From the NCBI RefSeq assembly GCF_905163445.1, contig NC_053189.1, positions 13,596,001 to 13,660,000 on the forward strand: 64,000 nt of DNA, in the 5' to 3' direction. Position 1 is the stretch's first letter, and each line of letters begins with the position of its first letter. A program made the position numbers and the translations under genes. The stretch is from Pararge aegeria (lineage: Eukaryota > Arthropoda > Insecta > Lepidoptera > Nymphalidae). Below the pieces are notes generated by a model that saw only the letters and a program-made list of their open reading frames with translations, ran no database searches and was not told where the DNA came from. Below are positions 48,401 through 58,087 of the stretch, one piece after another.

Positions 48401-51400
48401 TTGCAAATAACGCGGAAACTGTTTCTTTTCCTGGGCTTATCCGTCAAGTCTATGTTCTTTTATCTAACTCCGTGTTAAAAATCAAGTCGATTGGTTCCTT
48501 AGTTAGAGCGTAAAGGAAGGTCAGACAAACGAACAAAAAAACAGACACACATTAATAAAAAGTTAGGATTTTTTACGTTAAACTGAACTAAGATCATTTC
48601 TGACACTTGATTGCATTAAGCAACAACGTTGTAGTTAAGTTCAACAGTTGAACCAGATTTTTTCTAGTATTTACATAACAGCCTGATGTCTAGACAGTAA
48701 ATGTACACTTGTGAGAATCCTAACCGTGCGGTGTAACCGGTCCGCGTCCATTTAAACGGATTTCTGAGAATTGCTAGGAATGTACGAGTGTTTATATAAT
48801 ATTAAAAAAAAATTGCTAGTCAAAGATACTATCAAAATCAATGACCTGGAAATTCTGAAGTGAAACTTCTCTATGCGCGTGAGCCCTTTTTGGGTTAACC
48901 AAAATCATGGAATTCGCGTCATCGTCACCGAACGCTTTCTATGAGCTATATGTGTACTGTGTATCTGTATATGAAAGCGATAGGTCACTGACTGACTGAT
49001 TCAGAAATCTCAGAAAATATAAAGCCCCCAAGCTTGAAAGTTGAATGGTAGATATCTTTGAGGTGATAAGTATTAGAAGAAGAAACGGTTTTTATAAATT
49101 ACTCCCCTAAGGGGATGAAATAGGAGTTTGAAGTTTTTCCCGGTTAAGTCCCATGTTTTTGAAGTTAGTTACGTTAAAATCGATATTTATTATATCACCT
49201 GTAAATAATAAAAATCTATATTAATTATTTTAAAAATCCCCACTTTAGCGTGGTTAAGAAGGGATAAAAGGTTTTGCAGATTATTTTAATTATTTAATCT
49301 ACAAACCTGAAATTAAGAAAATTCGTTTCTTTCAAAGCATTGACATCAGCTAGGAAAATGTTTTGTGCAAACCTACCCCATTACGCGGTAAAACAGTTAG
49401 TTTATGATATATGTGTACTTTTTAGGTGAAAAAATAGCGTAAAACTCGCGTCATCGACACCGCACGCTCTCCGCTCAGCTTTTTGTAGACTGTATATGTA
49501 CATAGACTTCGTTTTCAATTTTTTTTTTTTTTTTTTAATACACACATCGCCATCTAGCCCCAAAGTAAGCGTAGCTTGTGTTATTAAATATTTTTTTATG
49601 AATATAATACACATAAATACTTATAATATACAGATAAACACCCAGACTCTGAAAAACATTCATGTTCATCACACAAACATTTTCCAGTTGTGGGAATCGA
49701 ACCCACGACCTTGGACTCAGAAAGCAGGGTTGCTGCCCACTGCGCCACTCGGCCGTAAAAAAAATTCTATCGGCAGTCCTCAAAGACTGGGCTGCATGTT
49801 TTTTTAAGAATTTATTCACGGGATTTCCGATGCTCAAAAATCGAGATATTTAAATTTCCATCGGAACATAACTTCAATCGATTATTTCTTTGCGTCAACA
49901 ATTATCTACATACGAATTCTGATGCTAACATCTCCATATACTATTTCTTTTATTCATGCTAATGAGTCATGTGACCGGTAAAGCAAACCCAAAAAACTGG
50001 GTTACTAACATAAAAAAAATCGAAGCCAGTAGAATGTAAACCGATCGAAGAACGATGACCCCGGGTGATTTAAGTTATGCAAATAGTACCTAACGATTAT
50101 TCTATTTTATTTGTTTTCGATTATTACCAAAATTGTTACAGTACTTTTCGAGAATGGCTCACTAATTAATTTCACGAAAAAAATCCTCGATACAGTGGGT
50201 CAGTTTGATAAATTATTTAGTTATTCTAATTAGCTCAGGCTTTTTGTCCGGAATAGTTTAATTAAATTTAAACAGCTCAATTAAAAAATAATTTATTTCT
50301 TAAAAATGTATACCTAGAGTTGTTTTTAATTAGAATATGCAAGTAAAATGAAAATTTACATGCAGCTTGTGATTAATTTGGTAAAAGAAGAGATTTATTT
50401 TACTGTTTCACGTCTTGTGATTTTAGAATTAAGCATTTTTATGGTTACTTAATTAGTGTTACTTGTTTTTAGTATATTTGTTTATTTAATTTTAAATGCG
50501 TTGCGTTTAACTATTTCTTTAAATTTTTGTAAAAATCTGCTAGAATTTGGTGGTTTTAGCACCCATACCTACCGTTAATGGGTTATATGCTAAAAGGCAC
50601 TGCGGTATAGTTTTACCTACTAGATGTGTTTTCTTACAAATGTGAAAGGCGTCTGTTTGTTTGTTGCCTATGTTCGAACATGTGCCGAGGATTGCCACCG
50701 AGACGGTTTTAGTGAATAAAACCACACATAACAAGATGTCTATAGGTATCTTTGAAGAAGATTTCTCCCCGTACAAAAAAAAAGGCCTGCTCGAAATAAA
50801 AGTTTTTCTTTTCTTTTTGGATCTTTAAATCATAGTGCAATCTCCTAGGCAAGGGTGTTAGGCTGCATTATCACCATCAGTGTTTCTGGTCGAGATATTT
50901 AAAAAAAAAAAACGTGACCGAGTTTACCATGAGATAAAGAAAGTAATTGTAATCAGTGTTAGTAGTAAGTGTGTCAAGTTTGCAAGATATATGATGCAAT
51001 GGTGTTAATGTTATGTCCCACGCTCTTACTGCCGATGCAGACGACATTGGGCCGATCACGGCGCTCTGACATCGGCATTTCAGCTGTCACATTGTATTCA
51101 TACGTTTATTTACTCAATATTAATTACCTAATAGGATAATTGCTCCAAGCAGACGTACCTACAGTCGTAGCGTTGCAGAATCAAAGGTAACTTAGCAATT
51201 TATTATCACGAATTTATTTACATAAGCAAGGTTGTCTGTTAAATTAATAAACTTTTCTTGTACTCCCCTCAGAGACATAAAAATACAAAAACGCAAGTAA
51301 ATAAAGACAAATTTTAGGCCTTATAGCTGCTCTGTACTTTGAATATGATGGTTTTGCATAAATACCGTTGCTGAATCGTAAAAAGTTCAGTAATTTCCAA

Positions 51401-51898
51401 ATATAGGTACCTACTCGAAAGTGCGGTGTTTTTTTCTGGAGGGAGGCTAGGCTTTTTTCTAGGGTGGTAACTAGCCATGGTCGACATGGCTAGTTACCAC
51501 CCTAGCGACAAAGACCGGACCGACACATAGAAAGAGATGGTTCGACTATAACATAACTGCGACACTCCAAAAAGTTAGCCCGGTACCTTACGGAATACAA
51601 ATTGCTTTTAGGCCTAGCTTAGTTCGTGTCAAATAAGCTTTCGTTAAATTACTATTAGGTACCGCCACTCATGTTTTACTTAAATCAGACTACTGTACGC
51701 TTGTAGCAAGTTAAATAAAAAGCTTTTAAAGATGGTACTCACAAATTTCCTTTTAGTAGATTGAGACTGTAGTCATATGCAGAGGAGCGGCCAGGCCCCG
51801 TCAGGTAAAGTGCACAGTCGTCGTCAGCCGTGGCGGAAAGCGGGGCAAGTGGCGTCAGCGACGTTGCGTACACGATACATAGCGCTACTAAGAGCGCT
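30418..51898 (-). CDS. Secreted animal haem peroxidase (chorion-peroxidase-like), 5' end incomplete
   Basis: Extracellular haem peroxidase that oxidises substrates with H2O2. The chorion type cross-links tyrosines in eggshell or cuticle. Thirteen phase-consistent GT-AG exons: 51898-51743, 44138-44062, 42384-42294, 39385-39194, 38677-38481, 37748-37575, 34799-34721, 34400-34255, 33359-33118, 32349-32217, 31591-31129, 31041-30895, 30556-30418. They give 744 residues to the stop. The first exon opens inside a signal peptide (ALLVALCIVYATSL...LSATA, then DDDC). Catalytic parts are intact, in visible numbering: distal-His/calcium motif WGQFMDHD (222-229), catalytic-Arg motif REHNR (390-394), proximal-His motif AYRFGHS (His 478), and DLWSGGVSERPLPGSMLGPT near the end. 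It finishes NPRVPCRSG...SYNPYHGKK. The exon with the ATG was not found; it must end with two bases of a codon. There is no transmembrane, Ig or LRR domain, so it is not Duox or peroxidasin. The exact paralogue is not certain. Confidence 0.9.
30690..30820 (+). mobile_element. LINE 3' end with terminal stem-loop
   Basis: The stem TATCGCTATTTAGCGATA is followed by 'aaggccgcc', then '...tgtggtgtacaataaaagtg' and a (CATT)n tail. This is a CR1/Jockey-like 3' terminus. A minus-strand copy is at 42600-42720. It lies in the last peroxidase intron. Confidence 0.65.
32350..33117 (-). other. Peroxidase intron with a duplicated dispersed repeat
   Basis: Two diverged direct copies, about 32630-32750 and 32850-32965, share 'aaccaaa(c/t)tgacaggt', 'gtcaatttagtttacagatt' and 'acagaat(c/t)ggcacca'. 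They look like two insertions of one short dispersed repeat or a local duplication. Confidence 0.55.
33425..33620 (+). mobile_element. tRNA-headed SINE, family not named
   Basis: A B-box-like 'gggttcgattcct' near 33461 follows a degraded A box, with a non-tRNA body after it. It is the first of three SINE segments packed into one peroxidase intron. Confidence 0.45.
33645..33780 (+). mobile_element. Truncated tRNA-headed SINE
   Basis: The head 'ggtattagcctagtggttac ... tttgatccccggcacgcactt' and the body 'aaaatatcacttgcttgaacggtaaagga' match the reverse complement of the repeat at 19985-20290. It is cut off where the next SINE begins. Confidence 0.6.
33780..34072 (+). mobile_element. tRNA-headed SINE, 'ccgacaaagacgtgccgctaag' family, nearly full length
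   Basis: The head has a B box 'gggttcggttcccggc' near 33831. The body holds 'ggctagttaccaccctacc', 'aaagacgtgccgctaagcgatttagtg' and 'ttaccaccaggtgagattgcagtcaagggctaa', then an A-rich tail. Other copies in the window are at 43740, 45186, 51430, 53761 and 57745. Confidence 0.75.
34085..34195 (-). repeat. Dispersed repeat fragment
   Basis: The sequence 'aacccctctcattgtgagaggagatccatgccctgtagagaccagtgggccggtaatggg' is the reverse complement of the SINE-body module seen at 19985-20100. Confidence 0.5.
37025..37130 (-). mobile_element. LINE 3' tail, minus orientation
   Basis: The sequence 'aattcaaaattcatttatttcaagtaggcctaatataagcactttgtagtcgcaa' is the reverse complement of the usual LINE 3' end ('aggcctacttgaaataaatgaattttgaat'). 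Confidence 0.6.
37290..37535 (+). mobile_element. tRNA-headed SINE, 'gccgattggcgcagtgggcag' family
   Basis: The A box 'tggcgcagtgggcag' and B box 'gagttcgattcccac' are spaced as in a tRNA. They are followed by 'gtgtctgggttctta', an expanded (AT)n, and 'cttactttggggctagatggcgatg'. It has the same orientation as the copy at 38170; the pair flanks a peroxidase exon. Confidence 0.8.
38170..38437 (+). mobile_element. tRNA-headed SINE, same family as 37290
   Basis: Nearly complete copy: head 'gccgattggcgcagtgggcag', B box 'gggttcgattcccac', 'tcagtgtctgggtatttat', 'acccatagcccaagctacgcttactttg' and a TTTA tail. Confidence 0.85.
39386..42293 (-). other. Peroxidase intron, nothing identified
   Basis: 2.9 kb of AT-rich intron. 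Short open frames have no domains. There is a 'aggtagtaggtagtaggtaagtaggt' simple repeat near 41468-41495. No other element was recognised. Confidence 0.5.
42600..42720 (-). mobile_element. LINE 3' end with stem-loop, minus orientation
   Basis: The sequence 'aaggcggcccggccctatcgcttagtagcgatctc' is the reverse complement of the stem-loop plus 'ggccgcc' module found at 30690-30720. The stem ATCGCT/AGCGAT is preserved. Confidence 0.6.
43740..43997 (-). mobile_element. tRNA-headed SINE, minus orientation
   Basis: Reverse complement of the 33780/53761 family: tail 'gttagcccttgactgccacc', core 'aaatcgcttagtcgcacgtctatgttggtagggtggtaac', and head 'tgcccctgccgttgcgcctgggagatcgtcaa'. Confidence 0.75.
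44818..44863. repeat. Perfect hairpin, 16-bp arms
   Basis: ATTATAATATATCACG at 44818-44833 is exactly complementary to 44848-44863, with a 14-nt loop. Confidence 0.85.
45186..45540 (-). mobile_element. tRNA-headed SINE, minus orientation, with internal insertion
   Basis: The head 'cgctcaccactgtgccacggaggtcg' and core 'aaatcgcttgttgacacgtctttgtcggtagggtggta' match the 53761 family in reverse. The tail half is diverged and interrupted near 45220-45265 by an AG-rich stretch. Confidence 0.65.
46595..46690 (-). mobile_element. tRNA-like SINE head fragment
   Basis: The B box on the minus strand ('ggtttcgatccccgac') and the A box near 'gcgctggcgcagtgctgg' are present, but the body is missing. Confidence 0.45.
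48380..48560 (+). mobile_element. RTE/Helitron-like repeat fragment
   Basis: The module 'tgttaaaaatcaagtcgattggttccttagttagagcgtaaaggaaggtcagacaaacgaac' is a standard segment of a highly repeated lepidopteran element. A diverged relative is at 59340-59545. Confidence 0.5.
48857..49500 (+). repeat. Dispersed element with an internal direct repeat (period about 530 bp)
   Basis: The block 'gcgtcatcg(t/a)caccg(a/c)acgct...tgta(c)tgtatatg' occurs near 48916 and again near 49450. Between them lie recognisable repeat modules ('gataggtcactgactgactgattcag', 'cccctaaggggatgaaatagg', 'atttattatatcacctgtaaataata'). It is probably one and a fraction units of a tandemly organised dispersed repeat. Confidence 0.5.
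49517..49757 (-). mobile_element. tRNA-headed SINE, same family as 37290, minus orientation
   Basis: Read on the minus strand it has the A box 'gagtggcgcagtgggcag', B box 'gggttcgattcccac', 'tgtctgggtgtttatctg' and 'ctacgcttactttggggctagatggcgatg', with a T-rich (A-rich in sense) end. Confidence 0.85.
51430..51525. mobile_element. SINE fragment interrupted by an inverted copy of itself
   Basis: The flank 'ctggagggaggct' and the right part 'catggctagttaccacc' continuing to 'gacaaagacc' belong to the 53761-family SINE. Between them, 51459-51479 is the exact reverse complement of 51485-51505 (21-bp arms, 5-nt spacer). Confidence 0.8.
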
Positions 51899-53760
51899 CT
51901 GAAACAATAAACAATAAATATAAATTAAAAATTAAAAAACCCCCGACATCAAGTTTATTGGTCATTATTCTAATAGTCAAGCCCTTTGATACCCATATTG
52001 AGGGAGTTGGGAAAAAATATATAATTCGCCATCTTTTGGTGGCGGCCATCTTTTGGTGGCGGCCATCTTGGATTTGAAATTTGGCATGTGTATTCTGGTA
52101 AACAACCCTTTCATTATTACGAGAGTTGTGAAAAATCAACAAGTTTTAAAAATCTTTAAAAAAGGATGGCACGACACGAATACCACTTAGAGGTTTGGCA
52201 TCATGGCCTCCTATAGAATTCAATCGTGGATTTTTAAATTTATTACTTGTAGTAAAATAACTTTATATCATACATTAGAAAAGGTAGGTATACTCAACAA
52301 AGACTTTCATTTACACCCTTAGCTATAATTCAACTAATAGTTTCTAAGCTACACTATATGGTATACATGAGAATGAGATGTAGATCACAATTATATAATT
52401 ATTAATATACTCTAAAAATCACACATTAGAAAGCAAACAATTGCATATTTATATATGTATGATACACTGTAGTTTGAACAAGTAACCGTTTTGGGTTTCT
52501 ACTCAAACATATAATAATTTTGGAAGAAAGTTCTGAAACCATAATTACAACTATGCTTCGGAGATTTCATCCTCAGGACCTATCTATTTTCCTTTTCCTG
52601 CAAGCAACCAAATTAATTTCCTAACAAACATTAAAGTTTATAAATACACACAACATTTCTAAAGTATACAAATTATAGAACCATAAAATAAACTTGATTT
52701 ATTTATGTGGTAGGTCCATAAGATTAAAATAAAAATAAAATTTTATACTTCCTCCTTTCATAAAAAAGATTAATAAGTTCATACTTCACCATATAAAGAT
52801 TAAACTTTTGATGATTTTAAACTCTTTCTTTTGTTGGCAATAATTTAATATAAGTCAGACAGACTTACAGTTTATTACTCGATCATTTTCAAGTAGTGAC
52901 ACAGAAGCGATTTTTTAGACGGCTTACTTCATTTATAACCACAGTATACACTTTGATAGATGATAGTAAACCAGGAAAATGGCAAAATTCATATATTTAC
53001 GATACCATCGCAAATATATAAATTATAATATATCGAACGTTACGATACGAATAACTTCGTTGGCTTAAGGCAATACATTCCTACGATTATTTAGTATTTG
53101 TGAGGGCAATAAATGGGTGTGTCCGTTTTGCAAGCACATTACATTATCGAAGTTTACGTTTCACTATCGCCGCTGTAGTTAGATAGGAACTGTCGCGGAT
53201 ACTTAATGAGTCATAAACTGGTGTTAAGTGACATTTATTAGCTATCGAAAATGGCGAGCTTGTTTTGCAATAGGGAAGTTATTGGCTTAATTTTTTTATC
53301 AACTTTCAATTAGCCATGTTACCCCACATCTTTGTCAAATCTAAACGAATTGGAATAATGCTTTTTTATAAGGTCTAGTTACCTGTTAAATGGTCCTATT
53401 AAAATACCATGGTGACCAATTCTTGGCTTATGTATGAAATTTTGCTTTTTTGTGCTTTGGCTTGTTTTTCTCTTGGTTCAATGTCTTTGACCGGTCTTTG
53501 TGTTTGTAACTAGATGATAGCTTTTGGGGCATCTCTAAATATCTAATATTCGCAACTTTGAAACCAATCTTAGCATCCGATTGGGGTCGATTGCACTTCT
53601 TCTTTGCCAATATACAATAATTAAGTAATTATTGAGTATCGAAATGAATATTGTAATTATAAATTCGATACGCTAACGTCCTTATTCATCCTCCCTGTTT
53701 TCAATTATCAAATTTTTATCCTACGGATTTGTTTTTGAAGGCATATAAATATATATTTCG
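51899..53760. other. Upstream of the peroxidase signal-peptide exon, no gene seen
   Basis: This is AT-rich and probably intron 1 or promoter of the peroxidase gene. It has a 17-bp tandem duplication ('ggcggccatcttttggt') at 52027-52068. No initiating exon in the right phase was found. Confidence 0.45.
52027..52068. repeat. Short tandem repeat, 17-bp unit
   Basis: 'gccatcttttggtggcg' is repeated twice, followed by a partial third unit. GC content is locally high in AT-rich DNA. Confidence 0.85.
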
Positions 53761-54095
53761 ATGACCTCCCTGGCGCAATGGTGAGCGCTGTGAATTTAAA
53801 CAGGAGGTCCCGGATACGATTCCCGTCAAAGGCAATTTGGGAATTTATAATTTCTGAATTTTCTCTAGTCTGGGCTGGTGGGAGGCTTTGGCCGTGGCTA
53901 GTTGCGACCCCACCGACAAAGACATGCCGCTAAGCGATTTAGTGCACCGGTCCGACGATGTCGCGTAGAAACTTTTTAGGAGTATGACTACCATACTCCC
54001 TAACAGGTTAGCCCGCTACGACCTTAGACTGCATCACCACTTACCACCAGGTGAAATTGCTGTCAAGGACTAACTTTGTAGTTTAATAAAAAAAA
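53761..54095 (+). mobile_element. Full-length tRNA-headed SINE (reference copy for this window)
   Basis: The head 'gatgacctccctggcgcaatggtgagcgc' carries the A box. A B-box region 'ggatacgattcccg' follows near 53812, then the core 'ggctagttgcgaccccaccgacaaagacatgccgctaagcgatttagtg', 'ttaccaccaggtgaaattgctgtcaaggac' and an A-rich end. It is the most complete member of the family. Confidence 0.8.
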
Positions 54096-54974
54096 AATTA
54101 AAATACGAATTAATATTTTAATTATCGTAACATAATATAATCATTAAAACACATCGAATTCAATTACGCTAAGTAAAAACTATAAAAATATCGTTGCAAA
54201 GCTTCCGGTTGGTATGTATCATTAAATTGGTAACATCAATTAATTAAAAAAGCAAAAGAACTAGAGCAATTTAATAGCAAAATAATAATTTTTGTAATTA
54301 TTCTTTACCACAGAATTAAGAACTTACATGATCCGTGTACATTATAATTATTGAAGCATCAAAACCACTCCACTTTAGAGTTGTTTCTCGAATAAAAGGT
54401 AAGTCACTTCATACCATCAGCAGTTGTAAGTAATTAAACGTTTCTAAAGGTTTCCCATAAAATGAGAAAAAGTTTGTGAGTCATTCCGCGTATGTAAAGT
54501 GAGACGTGAGCGGGGCGTTTTCACCGTTTTTGGACACAATGCACTGCACACAATAATGGCTGAATGAGTAGTCTGTGTTCTTTTCATTTATCTTTAATTT
54601 AGAGGCCACAATTAATATAATGCTGTTATTGTTTATTGCTACATAAGATTACATAATATTAAGTTTCATTATAAATGCCTATAATTTTGGGCTACGGAAA
54701 TGAAACCTCCTTCCTTAATTCAACTTTCCTATTTTAAATTACTTGTTTCGTTTATTCGAATAGTCTGTCCCGAGATGCTGTTTCGCAATATTGGTTTTCT
54801 ATCTCATTACCACTTATTTGATAGTCAAATTAACAAAAACTAAGATATTTACATAATGATAGATTTTAAGTAGATATCTTAGATTACATAATAATAAATC
54901 TAGAGAATTAATATTGCTCGATTTTCGAATACTTATATGCGGAGTTGGTTTTTTTTTTGTCATTTAAACCCAAG
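54096..54974. other. AT-rich noncoding
   Basis: No gene or element was recognised. A 15-nt ATG...donor arrangement on the minus strand (54342-54328) was considered as the peroxidase first exon and rejected on phase. Confidence 0.4.
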
Positions 54975-55380
54975 CGAAAGTATTTTGACGTGACAACGTC
55001 TTATAAATTGGTTTGCCGGGTGACACTTCAAGAAACTGCGTTACGCTCCGCTCACGTTATGCGCTCACAATGAGAGCGAGTGAGAGGCACGCGTCCCTTT
55101 CACTCGGGCATGGTTAGCCCGCCTAAGAGCGAGAGAGACAGACATAAAAAGTGAAAGGCACGCGTCCCTTTGTAGTAAACGCTGTTTCATTGTACGCAAA
55201 TGTATTGCAAGTTATTGTATGTATATTTGTATATAAATACGTATGTATGTGTAAAGGTAAAAATAAAATTTTGTTAATATGAAATTCAGTGCGAGATTCT
55301 TTGTATAAATTAATGTTTTAAATATAATTCTTTGTATAAATAAATGTTTTAAATTGTTACTATTATTTCATCCTTCTTCC
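54975..55380 (+). mobile_element. Candidate solo LTR or LTR-like repeat
   Basis: A GC-richer block contains 'gacgtgacaacgtc', 'gcgttacgctccgctcacgttatgcgctcac', a duplicated 'aggcacgcgtccctttca/g' module (about 55083 and 55155), a long AT segment with 'aaataaaat' and a duplicated 'attctttgtataaa' unit near 55295-55345. The pattern resembles retroelement LTRs of moths. The edges and a target duplication could not be fixed. Confidence 0.4.
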
Positions 55381-57227
55381 TACTATACGAATGAATATTC
55401 ACATTAAAATTATTTTACCACTCAAAGTCGTTGTCACGTAAAACTTTCGCCCGTATACCGACTTTACAGGCAACCAATTTTTTTGTGTTAAATGTCTTTT
55501 ATATGAAGTAATGGAAGCGAATCGGGTAAGTTGATACCTTTACAGAAAATTAGAAAACTAGGAGGTAGGTATAATTAAGCACGTTAGGGTTTTTGCTCCA
55601 AAATGTATTCCACTCAGTAGAAATAAAGGAAGTTGGCTGCACCTGACCGTTGCAAAACTGGTTGCCATGTATAAATCTTAGTTATAAATAAATAATTAAA
55701 GTACGAACTGTGTAGTAAACTATTCTTGTAAACGGTACATTTTACACCTATATTTGAAAGTTTATCCATTGCGACTATATATTAAGCGCATAATATGCAA
55801 CATATAAGATAAGTTTTCCTTGTGCACGTCCTGTCCTTTTTCCATAAAAAAAAAGTATTTTTGATTATTAAATATTGGATAGAAGCAAGCGTTACTTTGC
55901 GGAAATCCATAATATATTACGAAAATAAAGCTTAATTTGCTATACTTCGCCAACAGCGGGGGAATCTGTATGGTGTAATTAATTTCCTGGCCTAAAAAAA
56001 AATCCAAATTACCTACTTCTGATATAATGTGTCATGGCTAACCATAAATAGCAATAGTTACTACCGTTGCTAACGTATTAATTCATTATTTATAGATACA
56101 AGAAACCAGTGAGGTATTACCTATATAGTCCGCGCTGCCAATTTAAATAAAGCTGCAACAGATTTTAAGACTTTGGATGCTGGGCTATTGTTAAAGACTT
56201 CTCAGTCCGGTGTTAGGATAATGTTATTAATATACTGCAATCAGCATGTCAAGATGTCGTTTATGATTACTATCACTAATCTGTGATAATAATCTTTAAG
56301 CCCGTCAACCGATTTGGAGCCAAGTGAAGAAAATAATGAAAGAGCAGGCCTATTCCTACTTAGTGATGGGACATTAATGCCCAAAGTATAAAATGCCTTA
56401 ACTTTTTCAGTCATATTACAGTTTACGAACTAACTATATTATTGTGTGTTTGTGTATATGATTTTAAATGTTTATTTATTTAAAATTACTTTATTGCGTA
56501 AAAATATGAATGATAAAGGTTTCAAGTATGTATCAATATATTATATGCAAAAGGCAATCTTATCATTAAAAGTGATCTACTATTGATGAAACGAGTAATC
56601 CCAATCATATATAACACAATTACATAGACATAAGCATTATTAAACCGATAAACAAATACTAAATTAATATATGGTAATTAAACTGAAATAAATTTACTTG
56701 TGCCAGAGTTTCTTCTTCTAGAAGTGATAACATCTCATTGCAGGATACATTGATTAGTTTTACTACTGTGTGTACGGTTAGCCATCCATTTCCGTTAGAA
56801 TATAGACTCGATAGCCTCGTCTTAGAATGTCATCAGTTATGTTTCAGCCTCTCACTTATTTTTAAGAATTCATTACTCAATAACGTTTAACTAAAAACTG
56901 TCATTGAAAAGTTTAGCCGGCCTCAAAAGTTCAAGGACCAAGGGAACCTACCGGATTTACGATATGATGATTTTCTGATATTTATTTGCGATGCATTCTA
57001 TCACGATTCGATCATTATTCTAAGTTTAATGCAACAAGCGTGATTCGAAATGATTGCATGTCACGTGCCCTACAAACTTTAAAGATTTTTCGGTTTGGAG
57101 GGGTTTTTGTCCATGTGTTAATGATATAATCAACATGTTGGTACCAAAATTATTGTTGGACGTAAAATATAGCGGGAGATTGAAACAACAAATAAAATGA
57201 GTTCATACCTTTGAAAGCAATGTAAAA
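55381..57227. other. AT-rich noncoding
   Basis: Short frames only, such as 55762-56007 on the minus strand, with no domains. No repeat family was recognised with confidence. Confidence 0.4.
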
Positions 57228-57274
57228 TGATGAATTATTTTGTAAAGTGTTTAACTTTACAAAATAATTCATCA
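57228..57274. repeat. Perfect hairpin, 20-bp arms, 7-nt loop
   Basis: Positions 57228-57247 are the exact reverse complement of 57255-57274. It is AT-rich and shares no sequence with the other hairpins. Confidence 0.9.
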
Positions 57275-57744
57275 CCAAAGTAAATATCTTCGCTCTGTCG
57301 GCCTTTAAAATTAGAAGTTAGTAATAATTGTTATTGTATTCCAGAACATCGCCATCGGAAAAATAAGCAATAAAATTAAAATTGAGAAATGAAGGCTGAT
57401 ATTGGTGTACACAAATACAAAAAAAGAAACCAAGTACGTCCGTGATTTTTTGAAAGTTTGATTAAAATAATGATTTATATTTTCAAGCATCATAAACACG
57501 TTTTCATAAGATAATTTTGGAGCTATTAATAATTGGCAACTTTTAAGCTATCGTTGCATAACGTTGGGCAATGATTTAAAATGATTTCATTATATCTGCC
57601 CCTCAAACTTTGAAGACAGTAAGTTTGAAGAGGTTTCTCTTTATAGCACAATGATATAACTAACACGAAATAAATTGCACTGCTAAAAACAATAATCGAG
57701 GCAATAATCCCTATTCGATTTGATTTTGTAGCTAAGTTACAATT

Positions 57745-57970
57745 TTTAGAGCTGGTCTGGTGGGAGGCTTTGGCCGTGGCTAGTTACCACCCTACCGACA
57801 AAGACGTGCCGCTAAGCGATTTAGTGTTCCGGTGCGATGTTGCGTAGAAACGCATTAGGTGTATGAGTACTATACTCCCTAACAAGTTAACCTGCTACCA
57901 TTTTAGACTTACCACCACGTGAGATGCATGCAGTCATGGGCTAACTTGTAGTGTAATAAAAAAAAAGTCA
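57745..57970 (+). mobile_element. Head-truncated SINE, 53761 family
   Basis: It starts in the body ('ggtctggtgggaggctttggccgtggctagttaccaccctaccgac') and runs to 'cagtcatgggctaacttgtagtgtaat' and an A-rich end. The tRNA head is missing, as in a 5'-truncated insertion. Confidence 0.75.
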
Positions 57971-58038
57971 CGATCTGCTGTGGTTTGTATAATATGACAG
58001 TGTTATGTTATCTTATCCTGTGTTATGGCTCTTAGGCC

Positions 58039-58087
58039 GGTACTGTTGTAGAATGAATATATGAGATATTCATTCTACAACAGTACC
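58039..58087. repeat. Perfect hairpin, 22-bp arms, 5-nt loop
   Basis: Positions 58039-58060 are the exact reverse complement of 58066-58087, with loop ATGAG. It is about 70 bp past a SINE end. Confidence 0.9.

Larger units (their letters stand above)
44139..51742 (-). other. Largest visible peroxidase intron (7.6 kb), repeat-filled
   Basis: No exon was recognised between the signal-peptide exon and the next one. It holds a hairpin (44818-44863), SINE copies (45186-45540, 46595-46690, 49517-49757), an RTE-like fragment (48380-48560), an internally repeated element (48857-49500) and a rearranged SINE (51430-51525). Confidence 0.6.

Noticed and set aside
53761..53835. tRNA gene
   Set aside because: Same reasoning: it is a SINE head with the family body directly attached.
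54328..54342. Minus-strand ATG plus GTAAGT donor as the first exon of the peroxidase
   Set aside because: The exon would end on a whole codon, but the signal-peptide exon needs two bases carried in. Joined, the frame stops after about 30 codons.
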